Of a DNA stretch of 64,000 nucleotides, positions 20,669-30,252 are shown in pieces. This stretch comes from Cercospora beticola (lineage: Eukaryota; Ascomycota; Dothideomycetes; Mycosphaerellales; Mycosphaerellaceae). The notes below the pieces were generated by a model. The model worked only from the letters and a program-made list of their open reading frames with translations, had not been told where the DNA came from and searched no databases. Within the stretch, counting starts at the first letter, position 1, and the number at the start of each line of letters is the position of its first letter. The position numbers and the translations under genes are program-made. The DNA is taken from the NCBI RefSeq assembly GCF_033473495.1, contig NC_088936.1, positions 620,001-684,000 on the forward strand. Direction: 5' to 3'.

Positions 20669-21694
20669 GATGAGAAATGCGCAGGCCGAAGGATCAGCAT
20701 GGAGCGTACATCAAGGCGGCCCTTGATACAGCATATATATGCATAGCAATTAGACGCAGATGGCGGAAAGCAATGGAATGATATGATCCACCTCTCTGCT
20801 TTTCAATTAAGATATGATCAAAATAGACGAGGCGTAGGTCTTCGTCTTCTCCCAGTCGATTCTTGCTGCGTCTTTTTCTCTGTGTATCCGCAACCCTTTC
20901 TGCCTTCGCCGCACGAACTAATCTTCTCTGCCACTTGAATTACTGCACCACACACTTCGGTCCCAAAACATATGTTCCATGATTATCTGCTCCTAGAATC
21001 GTTTCTTCGTCGCTGCCATTGTGAAAGGTGTTGCGCAACATTTTTGGAGGCTGGATTTCAATTGGTCTTCTTAATTTGATGGAGCTGAGGCTCTTTGAGC
21101 AGGTTGGAGATGAGGAAAGGAAAGTGGAATTCGAATGGAAGGTGAAATGGTATTATATGGATGTTCAGATTGTGGTTGTGATGCGATGTGGTATGATACG
21201 ATGAAAGCCAGTCGGCAAACCGGCATAAGAGTTGTGCGAGGCAAGTGAATGGTGATTGGAAGGGCTTGGCGTTGGTATTGTTCTTGGCTTCGGAGGAGGT
21301 GAGGTTCCGTGGAGGTCGGGAAAAAGTTCTTTGTTCGAGACGGCGGGGAAAGTGTTTGAGGAGATAGGAACCTGTGTCGTCCGACTTGGATTGTGCGAAG
21401 TGACTGACGGTCTTCCGAGTATGTAAGGAAAGCTGTGTGAAGTGTGTTATAATTTATTTGAGCTACTAGTAGAGATCTTGTGTCCTCAGGTCACCGATCG
21501 GTACAGAGCAAGCTTAGTTATCCCGTTCGCAAATACGAGAGCGCGCGTGAGCAAGTGCGCAGCACTTGGGGTCGCGCGTCTACATCGTGTGTAGGTGAGA
21601 GCCGGGATGATAGCTCAAGTCATCATGCTCGATAAGGCACCGCCTTCTTCGCCGTCGTCACCACCGTCGCAGGCATCCCACCCCACAGGGCCAC
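20669..21694. other. intergenic region between two 3' ends, no gene recognised
   Basis: APC1 and the Ppx1-like gene converge here, so the region holds both terminators and nothing else that I can support. There is an AT-rich stretch near 20730-20760 and a G/C-rich stretch near 21540-21560. No frame of 60 codons or more occurs between about 20,700 and 21,690. Confidence 0.5.
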
Positions 21695-23062
21695 CTAATC
21701 CCAAGCCTCGACAGCCTTCTCAATAATCGGCCTGATCACCTTTCTCCCCGCATCTTCCCTCTTATGATACCACACCATCTGCCTTCTTCCAAGCTCATCA
21801 GCACGATGCCAAGGCTTAGCATCCAGCGTCGGCTCCTCCTCAATAGCCTTTGAGACAGTACGGAAAAGGTCGTCAGCTTGATCCTCATCGATTCGTACAT
21901 CACTGCGAACTACGAGAACGATCTCTCGGATTTTCTGCTTGTTGCCGTGCTTGTCTTTGACTTTGTACTTGTTCAATGCGACGCTGATGTCCATTCCGAC
22001 TTGTGCTGTCCAAGCGGCTTCGATGGCAAACCAGTCGAAGAGAGCTTGGAATTCGGTTTTCTCAATTTGTTCGTCCAGTGAGAAGGGGATTGAAGCGAAG
22101 CCAAGGCTGACAGTGGGTGTACGTGGAGATGGAGTATCGACGAGATCTCCTTTGTAGTCTCGGCGGAGCAAGTCGCGGACACTGAGATGGTCGAGATCTT
22201 TCTTGGCATCTTTGAGTGCTTCTGCTACTTCTTGCATTTTGTCATCGAGGTCGCTCTTGTGCCAGTTGCTGCGTTCCAAGACGCGTTGTGCGGTTTTGCG
22301 GTCTTCTTCGGTGGCGTCTTCTAGGCCATCGGAGTCGATTGCGATGGCGCCGAGGATGAGCTCGAGCAGTTCGTGAGGCATGTGATACTCTTCAGGAAGT
22401 GCTTCGAGTTCATCCAGCATTTGACGAGCCACGAGAGTCGTGCAGCTTGCTACTTTTTCGAAGATGCGTGGCTTTGCGTCTGGTCCGGCTCCGCTGTCTA
22501 CGTGGTGATCGAAGATGGAGAGGATCGGGGCTTGGCTCCATTTTCGCAGAGGAACAGGGTGGTCGACGACAATGATACCCTTCAAATCGCGAGCCAGAGT
22601 CTCGGGATCCTCAGGAAGTTCATCAATAGTGAGCAGATCGCTATGCCCAGAACTCATTAACGAATTCTTCAAGGCCACCTTGTTCTCCGGCCTCAAATCC
22701 AAAGCATCAGTCGGAGTCTGCAGCAGTGCGATAGCTTTCTGAGGATGCGAAGTATTTTGAGTCGAATGCTCAAGATGATAAGCCCAGGCCAGGGCCGCGG
22801 TCATGCTGTCGAGGTCCCCGCCCTCGTTGCCTTGCACGAAGATCCATTCTGAGGCCTTGCCGGCTTGCCAGTCGATGAGGAATTCCTTCTTTGTTGCTCG
22901 GCTCCATTCGCTGAAGTGGCCCACACCGGTTTGGATGCTGTTGTAGGGAGCTACGGAGGTCGGTGGAGGTCGGAGAATTGCTTGCTCGGGTGGAGGCGCT
23001 GCAAGCGCTGCCGTAGCGAGCATGCTGGTGAGCAGAGCTCCAGCTGCAGGGTATGGCCACAT
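21695..23062 (-). CDS. secreted or vacuolar Ppx1-like exopolyphosphatase (DHH/DHHA2 phosphoesterase)
   Basis: 455 residues without introns. The family hydrolyses terminal phosphate from inorganic polyphosphate (yeast Ppx1) using two metal ions. The visible motifs are GNEGGDLDS (residues 78-86, motif 1), VVDHP (167-168, motif 2), the signature FDHHVDSG (DHH at 185-187), AIAIDSDGL (242-249, motif 4) and a C-terminal DHHA2 region from about residue 285 (SVRDLLRRDYKGDL, VSLGFASIPFSLDEQ). Residues 1-21 form a clear signal peptide (MWPYPAAGALLTSMLATAALA, cleavage near AA-PPP), whereas yeast Ppx1 is cytosolic. This suggests secretion or vacuolar delivery. The motif residues look intact, so activity is expected. 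Confidence 0.85.
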   Translation of the reverse strand: MWPYPAAGALLTSMLATAALAAPPPEQAILRPPPTSVAPYNSIQTGVGHFSEWSRATKKEFLIDWQAGKASEWIFVQGNEGGDLDSMTAALAWAYHLEHSTQNTSHPQKAIALLQTPTDALDLRPENKVALKNSLMSSGHSDLLTIDELPEDPETLARDLKGIIVVDHPVPLRKWSQAPILSIFDHHVDSGAGPDAKPRIFEKVASCTTLVARQMLDELEALPEEYHMPHELLELILGAIAIDSDGLEDATEEDRKTAQRVLERSNWHKSDLDDKMQEVAEALKDAKKDLDHLSVRDLLRRDYKGDLVDTPSPRTPTVSLGFASIPFSLDEQIEKTEFQALFDWFAIEAAWTAQVGMDISVALNKYKVKDKHGNKQKIREIVLVVRSDVRIDEDQADDLFRTVSKAIEEEPTLDAKPWHRADELGRRQMVWYHKREDAGRKVIRPIIEKAVEAWD

Positions 23063-24242
23063 TTTGATGGATATGTCCCTTTTCCAGCGCGTATTGATGG
23101 ATTCTCTGGTCTGTGATGTCCGCGCTCAGGCTCAGGAGACACGGCGGAGGAGGTGAAGCGGCAGCGAGTCGTCGACTTGGCGGTGGCTGTCGTCTTGTCG
23201 CCGTGAACAACACAGCGATGACGTTTGTCGCGTGACGGCGTCCCGAATGTGGCCTTGTCCGCTAACATCAACGCAGATGACCTTGATGACCTTGCGCACA
23301 TTTTCATCTTGTGCCCGCACGTGCATACCAGCTCTTTTGTGGTTGGATCGATGCCATACAGCTTCACTACGAGATCGTTGTGAGCACGCGACACACTCAC
23401 TCCTCGACAAGCCGCTAGTCGTACCGCTCTTCTCCTTCACCTGCATCTGTCCTCGATTACTGGCCACGGCTCTTGGTCGGCGTGCTCGAAAGCTCCAGGT
23501 CTTTTGTACGTTACGGCTCCTGTCATAGCAAGGCTTCTCAATGCTGCGATGAGCCGCCGTTCACACGGCCGGGTAAAGTTGCTGGTGTCATGAGAGCCTC
23601 ATCGACATCGCTTTGCAACTGCGGAGACAATGTTACCAGATGCACACGTTGTACTTCGATGTACTGGTATGAATCACAGAGAGCAGGATGGCGGCTATGG
23701 TCCCGTCGGCACCATTCCCGAATATGATGCACACATTAGCCGCACAGGAATTCCAAACAATAACAAGAGCCGCCTCCCAAGCGCGTCCCTTGCTTCACAG
23801 CCGCAACGACGACCCAGTATCTCAAGCCGGGCACACCCATACGCGCCACCCCCAAGGCGCTAAGGCCTGAAGGGCCCGAAAAAATATGGCTTCACTACTC
23901 CTGGCGCCTTGGATAGACAGACGAACATCCCGCCACAGCTAAAAGACCTTCGTTGATAGTGGTCGCATTGGGACGCTACTACTACAGCTGCCAGAACAGC
24001 CTGTGAAGCGGAGTTGTAGGGAAGCGCTTTGAAATGTACCGCAACACAACGAACACGCTTCCACGATGCCATCTCCAAGAAGTGTTCTTGGTAGTGATTC
24101 GGATCTCTTGAGCCGTCCGGAATGAGCCCCACGACGGCACGGCAGACAGTTATGGACGTTGCCACGCATTGTCCTCTTGGCCGTGCCTGGTACTAGACGT
24201 CTGTCTATTGCGCGCAGCCTGTCAGCTTCGACATCCTGAAAG
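23063..24242. other. intergenic region between divergent Ppx1-like and GLEYA genes
   Basis: Holds the promoters of two divergent genes whose products both enter the secretory pathway. Open frames here (for example minus 23400-22951) overlap the coding strand of the Ppx1-like gene or lack domains, and I do not accept them. Confidence 0.4.
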
Positions 24243-25810
24243 ATGCAGCTCATCTATAGTTGTTGGCTAGTTTTTTGTGCCTTGTCAATCGCAACTACAG
24301 CTGATAAGCTTGGCCATGAGGCAAATCGTGCATATCCGGGCCCACGACTCAATCAGGCGTCAGGACGAAGCCCATCGAACGATGCAAGCTATGAACTAAA
24401 GACTGAGACGATGAAAGACGAGAAATCGGCAGCAGACAGGTCTCCTGACACTGAATATACTTCACGCCACACGGATACTGTATTTGAAGACGGCGAGTAT
24501 CTCATCGCTGCTGTGCAAAGCGCTCACAATGGCAAAAGGCAAGCTGGATTGGTGAGTGACTCTCCTTGTCAGAGTGGTATACCAAGCTTACCATGGATTA
24601 GACGCAATGGGCTACTGTCGATGGCGAGATCAGCAACGACTGCACCACCGCTCCGGTATATCGATTGTTCAACGACACGTTGACTACAATACTCGCTGGG
24701 GCCGAAGCTATATACTCGACAGAGCCTGGCCTGCCAAACAAGCTTTTCATTCCAACGTATACCTCGTCGACCATCAACACGACGTTCACCATGGGCCCTC
24801 AAGGAACGATCACATGGCGGCATCCGTCCTTCTTCGGCGGGCAGGCTCAATTCTGCGCCATGATCGGGCGAGGCATCATATACGCAGTTTTCACGCGGAA
24901 TGGATTCCCGGATGGCTGCTTCCTCGTACAGTTGTCATTGTTCTCGATTGCCTCTTGCAGAGACATCCAAAGTTCAATGCAGACGCAGATCGATGCTCTC
25001 AGTCGCGCGGTGAATAGCATCCAGCTCAATACATACACCGCGTATGTCCCGACAACAGTCGTACAGCGAATCGTTGTCACCAATACTCCTCCCGCTCAAA
25101 CTCAGACTGCGACACGGGTCGTTACAGCGACTACGAGTATCTTGCAACAGCTGCCAGCTCCGTCGCTGTGCGGCAATCAGGGAATGCAATATGGTGTCTT
25201 TGCAAACAATCAGCCTGCCCACGTCAACGGAGATGCCTATAGCGCATACGACCCGACCTATCTCAAGGCGCGAGGCTCTGCCGGCTCTAACAGTACCTGG
25301 ACGACAATTTATTACAACGGTACAATACCAAGCATCGGAGGATACCAGAACAACTGTGGTGCGACTACAGTGACCCTCTACACCGGTGCACCACGAACTG
25401 TACCCTGCCAGCAGTTCTCAGCGGATTATCGAGGTTACTTGTACGTCTATATGGCTGGGCAATGGTCTTTCGTCGCATCTGGAGTCGACGACGCATTTGT
25501 GTTGTGGCTGGGCGCCTTGGCTCAAAGAGGCTGGACGAAAGCTAATGCGAACTTGTCTTTGGCTTTCGCATATAGTTCTGGTGCACCGACGGGGACGTTC
25601 ACGACATTTCTCGAGGCCGGAACGTATCTGCCCATGAGAGTCGTCCATGGACAGGGTGTTGGTGGTTATGGATATCAGTTCACGATACAGGATCCCAATG
25701 GAGCTATTGCGCTGACGACTGCGAGTCAAGGGTCTGGGTACATTGTGCAGAACTCTTGCGATAGGACTACTGCTCCGCCGTTTGTTGGTGCTTTTGGTCA
25801 AGAGGTGTGA
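24243..25810 (+). CDS. secreted GLEYA-domain adhesin-like protein
   Basis: Exons 24243..24551 and 24602..25810, giving 505 residues. The 50-nt intron has donor GTGAGT in phase 0 and acceptor GATTAG. The N-terminus (MQLIYSCWLVFCALSIATTA) is a signal peptide. A hydrophilic segment follows, then a Thr-rich, Asn-containing stalk around residues 240-290. The C-terminal domain (about 300-480) matches GLEYA/PA14-type adhesin modules: YGVFANNQPAHVNGDAYSAYD, WSFVASGVDDAFVLWLGALA (residues about 390-410, with the DD expected in the Ca2+/ligand loop), RGWTKANANLS, and GTYLPMRVVHGQGVGGYGYQF near 443-463. Such proteins sit on the cell wall and bind glycans or surfaces. No GPI-attachment tail is seen; the protein ends FGQEV. 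The gene converges on the MFS transporter gene, 121 bp away. Confidence 0.8.
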
Positions 25811-25931
25811 TCAGTATTCAACTGGGGACCTGAGGATGAAGCTCCTTCTCACGCCACAGCATGTCAAACATTGATCGTTGAAGGTGCTCAAAACATCGCT
25901 GTCTATGTACATAAGTATTATTACACAACCA

Positions 25932-27759
25932 CTACATCTTCGGCTGCGGCCCAATCTCATTACTGGTAAACAGTTCGCGTTCGATCCTCTCCCGCCTCTC
26001 CTGCTCCGCAATCGGACTGTTATCCCCAAAAATCTCATCCATCTCTTCCAAACTCTTCCCTTTTGTCTCCGGGACACAGAAGTATATCCAAACACCACCA
26101 ATGACGCAGAAATTTGCGAAGAACACATATGTCCCGTAACCTGTCTTCTGGACAAGTGGAGGGGTGATCAAACCACTAACATCGCATCAGCTAACGCATA
26201 TCGAGCATACATATCAGAGAGATGGAGAGTACTCACATCACAAAATTGCAAACCCACTTCGAAACCACAGAAATTCCCAATCCTTTCGCTCGTAACGATA
26301 AGGGGAAAATCTCAGCTGGGATTGTCCAAGCACATGGACCCCACGATGCACCGAAGGCGACCATATAGAGCAATAGCATTGCTACGGCGGTCCAGCCTTG
26401 AATTTTGTGGGAATTCCAGTCGTGGGAATAGAGGCCTACGAGGATTGCGATTACGAGGAGGGAGGTGAAGATGAAGAATGTTCCGATTAGGAGGAGGGGG
26501 CGGCGGCCGAAGCGGTCTGGCGGAGCGGGTTAGCGGAGGGTAAATTGAGGGTGGAAATCAGAATTACCCATTGTGTAGACTGTACTGCCGACACCGATCA
26601 GGTTTAATGGTATTCAGGATGCCAGCCATTATGAGGGTTGTGTTGAAATCGAGTGACATGGATTTTAGGAGGGTGGGGGAGTAGTAGATTAGGGCGTTGA
26701 TGCCGACCTACACGGAAAACTTAGCAGAGGGTCGAGTGGTAAGTTGATTTATGGAATGGTTGCAGGTCTTACGAACTGCTGAAAGAAGAACAGCATGATT
26801 CCGATGTGAGTGCGTTTGATACAGCCTTTGCGGAAGAGATCGCCCCACGAGGCCAGCTCTAGTTTGATTTTACTTTTCCGTGATCCGTCTTGGAGGTGTG
26901 GGTGTCTTTCAGCGTTCAGTTCTTTGTGCAAAATGACCTCAGCTCGAATTTCGAGCCATTCCAGTTGCACTCTCTGATCAATCGTCGGCAACTGTCTCAG
27001 CTTCGATAGCGTCATCAAGGCTTCTTGATCTCGGCCTATGCTGACAAGCCACCTCGGCGAGAATGGCAGAAAGCAAATCCCGATTCCAACCATGATCGCT
27101 GGAACCATCTGAAGCAAAAACGGTAACCTCCAAGCCCATTCGTTGTCCATATGATACGTCCCATACGTCGTCCAAAACGCAATGACGACGCCGACTACGA
27201 TGCTGACCTCTTCGCAGACGAGCAAAGAACCTCGCACTTCGGCGGGTGAAATCTCTGAAATGTACAATGGAGTCACCATGCTGAACATCCCGACCCCCGT
27301 TCCACCAACAAACCTCGCAACAACGAGCATATCATAACTTACAGCCGCAGTCTGTATCGAAGATCCAATAATGAAAATCGCAACCGCGATGACGATGGAA
27401 TATTTTCGGGAGTATACATCCGCGATCCAGCCTTGATTGAGAGATCCCACAAGAGCACCAAGGACGAGGGATGCTGTGGGGAGACCTATCCAGAAACTTG
27501 CACTTGCGCCATCGGAGTCGGGATGGGTCTTTTGGTCGATGCGGTAGAAGCGGGAGAGGAATTGGGGTTCAACGAGGACGACGCTTAGGAGGCCTTGGTC
27601 GTAGCCATATGTTAGACTGCCGAGGCAGGCTATGAGGGCGCAGAAGAGGGCGTAGCGGGAACTTGCGAGGCCGAGGAGTCCTGGTGGGCAGTAGGCTTCG
27701 CGAGCGAGGAGTAGTGTGCGCGTTCTTTGTGAGCGTGAGCGGTGTGTGTCGAAGGACAT
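25932..27759 (-). CDS. MFS sugar-porter transporter with an apparent one-base frameshift
   Basis: Twelve-helix sugar transporter of the major facilitator superfamily. Exons are complement(27759..26773), (26707..26568), (26516..26237) and (26175..25932). Introns are 65, 51 and 61 nt with donors GTAAGA, GTAATT and GTGAGT and branches CTAAG or GCTAAC. The motifs are GYDQGLLSVVLVEPQF, DVYSRKYSI, TPLYISEISPAEVRG, the linker FSPRWLVSIGRDQEAL, a VGINALIYYSP helix, DRFGRRPLLL and the C-terminal PETKGKSLEEMDEIF. In exon 2 the frame breaks: one A too many in the TTAAAC run (plus-strand T run 26603-26605) shifts it. With that base ignored, phases close perfectly and the product is 549 residues. This is either a recent pseudogene mutation or a sequencing error. 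The substrate is not deducible. Confidence 0.8.
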
Positions 27760-28702
27760 TTTCTCTTAGCCTCCTGGGAGGGGACAAGTGGTGGAGGAGG
27801 TTGTTGCGGTCGGTGCGAAGGAATATGAGGTGAGAGCGATACAGTGGTCTAAAGAATCATTACAATGTTCTGAATGATTGTGTCTCGTCCAAAGCCTGGG
27901 CCAAGTTGTGGTCACGATCGATTTCTCTGCCTCGTAAAAATGCCCCGAGTCTTGCTGCAGCTGTTGTCCAGGTTGTCCCTCTCCTGCGGTATTCGGAGAA
28001 TATTGCATGTCCTAGGAATTTCCAGCGTATTTCGTATTGAAGGCGAGACCACACACCACACCATGCCACGACAGCGCTCATAAAAGTTAAGTAGACCCAA
28101 GCAGGTTGGTAGATCCAACTTACCTTCCCGTCGGACCTGTCAAACCTGTCAAACTAGGTTCCGACCTCGTGCGGACTGGGAACTCTCGTCAGAGTTCGCA
28201 TCTTCACTCCAGGGTCCCATCCGAAGATTGATGCAACATTGTTACAGATCTGTGTCAGTGTGCCTACGCAGCTCGCAAAATGCGCATCGAGAAACTGTGA
28301 AGAGATATTGTGATGCCACGCAATCTTGTGAGAGGCCGTTGCTGCGCAGAGATTGTCGCAAAGATGGGCTGTGGCCGTCCGTCTTCATTGCGATGTTAGA
28401 CTTATCTGCACGAAGCTAACACCGCGTTTGCGCGTATCACCTCATGTGTTCAGCGCTTCGACCGCACGCTTTTGTTCCTCAGTACTGTGACCCGTGGTGA
28501 ATTGCCTGGTGAGAGCGACTTTGCAATCTGCCATCAGTAGAAGCGATGACTCAAGACGGCGTTGGTGAGCCTGATGTCGCCGTCTTTGAGTACATGCTGT
28601 TCGAGGTACTGTGGTGATCGTGTATCAACCGAGATGAGAGCTTGCGCAAATGAACGCCTCATGTTGCTGCGCCCCTTAAGGCGGTGGTCACATTTACTGA
28701 TT
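27760..28702. other. intergenic region upstream of the MFS gene and downstream of TRM10
   Basis: No domain-bearing frame. A tandem CCTGTCAAA pair lies around 28135-28155, flanked by imperfectly complementary GGTCGG/CCGACC-like ends, which could form a small hairpin or a repressor site. Otherwise I see nothing. Confidence 0.4.
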
Positions 28703-30013
28703 TCATGATGCTCCTGGACTATTGCTACCTTCAACTTTAATGAGGCTGTCGCCGCGGTCTGACCTCGCATCAGTCGATTCTCCGTTCGTGCCATTCTCCG
28801 AGGCGTGAATGTTCGTCGAAGCTTGATGCTCCTGAATCTCGTTCTTCTGCACCTCGGCATCTTCATCCGCTTCATCGTCATGCTTACTGGCGCCTTCAGG
28901 GTCTTTGGCAGTCTTGAGCTTCCCACCTTTGCGTTTGGGCATAACCTTGAAAAATGCCTCGCCCCAGTCTCCACATTCAAGCCATTTTACCAGAATCTCA
29001 TTGACGTGATTCGTTGCCAAGACTTTGCGACTCGACATATCCATGTAGTGCCCAATGGGCAGCCTCGCAGTCTTGACGCCGGCGTTCGTCGCTCGTCGAT
29101 GGCATATGCCCTTTTCACGATTCTTATCCACGAGTCCTCCAATGATATATGTGCTGTATGGCTTGAGTTCAAGCAAGTCTTCTGTGCCCTCGGAAGACAG
29201 ATAAACGACCTCACCTTCGTCTTTCAATTTCCGTTGGGCTTCCTCGTCCAGATCCTTGTACTTGGAAAAGACGCCTTCCAGTTTGCCGCCTTGCTCCTCG
29301 GTCATCCATTCCTTGGCCTTTTGTGCCGTCTGCACGAAATTCTCGTCGAAAGTGCGCACGCCTCTCCAGGCCTTGAACTGCCCTGCCAAGACAGTCTCGA
29401 AACGCTCTCTGAGTTTGCCACCAAATGAGCAGATTGTCAAATGTGCTCGAAAGGGCGAATTCTTGTTGTCAGAATAGCTTCTGGTTACCTGAGACGCCAA
29501 AGACGTTCGCTCGCCATCGTGCATGAGATCGTCAAAGTCGCAGTCAATCATGATCGTAATGGGTAGCTGTGTCGCCTTCTTGTAGATGGCTTTGGCCGGC
29601 TCAGGAAGTGGAATTCCTTGCTCGATGGCCTGCTGCTTCGCTTCACGTTTACGCTCTCGCTTGGCTTGCAATTTTGCCTTTCGTTCGTGCTTGCGGTCCT
29701 CCCGCTTGGCTTCCCATTCTGCTTTTCTCTTGAGCTTTTTCTGCTGAGATTTTGAGAGAGGCGGATCGGCGGAATCGCCATTTGTCGATACTCCAGCCGC
29801 TTGGATTTCGATCTCGGACAGCGAGATGCCATCGGCCGCATGTGCTTCTGCTGCGATTCCATCTTCATCGCTGTGCTGCGAATGACCGCCTTCGGCTGCT
29901 TGCTCTTGAAAATCCGGACTTCCACCCGACGTGAGCATCTTCACGTCTGCTGGCTCCACGGAAGCATCATGTGAAAGCTTCCTGATTTTCGCTGGCCGTT
30001 CTTCTGATTCCAT
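28703..30013 (-). CDS. TRM10: tRNA (guanine-9-N1)-methyltransferase Trm10
   Basis: SPOUT-fold methyltransferase that makes m1G9 in tRNAs using S-adenosylmethionine. From ATG 30013 the product has 436 residues. A disordered acidic N-terminus is followed by a long Lys/Arg helix (residues about 88-130, KSQQKKLKRKAEWEAKRED) typical of Trm10. The catalytic domain is about 150-345: ITIMIDCDFDDLM, SFGGKLRERF, YLSSEGTEDLLEL, IIGGLVDKNREKG (Asp296 matches the catalytic Asp of yeast Trm10), TARLPIG and TNHVNEILVKWLE. The C-terminal 90 residues are an acidic, disordered tail. The open frame extends upstream to a TTG at 30262, but that part would overlap the RecQ start and has no Trm10 similarity, so 30013 is preferred. 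TRM10 is divergent from the RecQ gene. Confidence 0.92.
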   Translation of the reverse strand: MESEERPAKIRKLSHDASVEPADVKMLTSGGSPDFQEQAAEGGHSQHSDEDGIAAEAHAADGISLSEIEIQAAGVSTNGDSADPPLSKSQQKKLKRKAEWEAKREDRKHERKAKLQAKRERKREAKQQAIEQGIPLPEPAKAIYKKATQLPITIMIDCDFDDLMHDGERTSLASQVTRSYSDNKNSPFRAHLTICSFGGKLRERFETVLAGQFKAWRGVRTFDENFVQTAQKAKEWMTEEQGGKLEGVFSKYKDLDEEAQRKLKDEGEVVYLSSEGTEDLLELKPYSTYIIGGLVDKNREKGICHRRATNAGVKTARLPIGHYMDMSSRKVLATNHVNEILVKWLECGDWGEAFFKVMPKRKGGKLKTAKDPEGASKHDDEADEDAEVQKNEIQEHQASTNIHASENGTNGESTDARSDRGDSLIKVEGSNSPGAS

Positions 30014-30252
30014 GGCTGCGACATATGCAATGTTCGGTGGCTTGTGACATTGTAGTTGTTGAACTTTTTTGGATTGATGCTCGGTGGGGCTGACACGTGA
30101 TGACGCGTTCAGGCAATCAATGAGGCACAACTGCGACGCGTCCGACTCCAACCGACGCGAACAACAACACTTCATACCGTCGCCATCGCATACGATCCAA
30201 TGCTCGCAGGCATTGCTCTTACGCCGCGCGAACCGAGCAATGTCTGCCGGCA
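30014..30252. promoter_or_regulatory. divergent TRM10/RecQ promoter with two MluI-type boxes
   Basis: 239 bp between divergent start codons. ACGCGT occurs at 30103-30108 and again at 30136-30141, with an ACGCGA variant at 30155-30160. In yeasts this hexamer is the core of the MBF site that switches on DNA replication and repair genes at G1/S. A RecQ helicase is a fitting target. Occupancy in this organism is an inference. Confidence 0.5.

Noticed and set aside
26236..26568. Alternative splicing that might avoid the MFS frameshift
   Set aside because: Donors near 26,589 and shifted uses of 26,568 all put exon 3 in a wrong frame that loses the DRFGRR motif and membrane helices.
28135..28158. 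Tandem CCTGTCAAA pair as a riboswitch or operator
   Set aside because: Only two copies, far from a start codon, with no matching known element; listed only as a curiosity in the intergenic entry.
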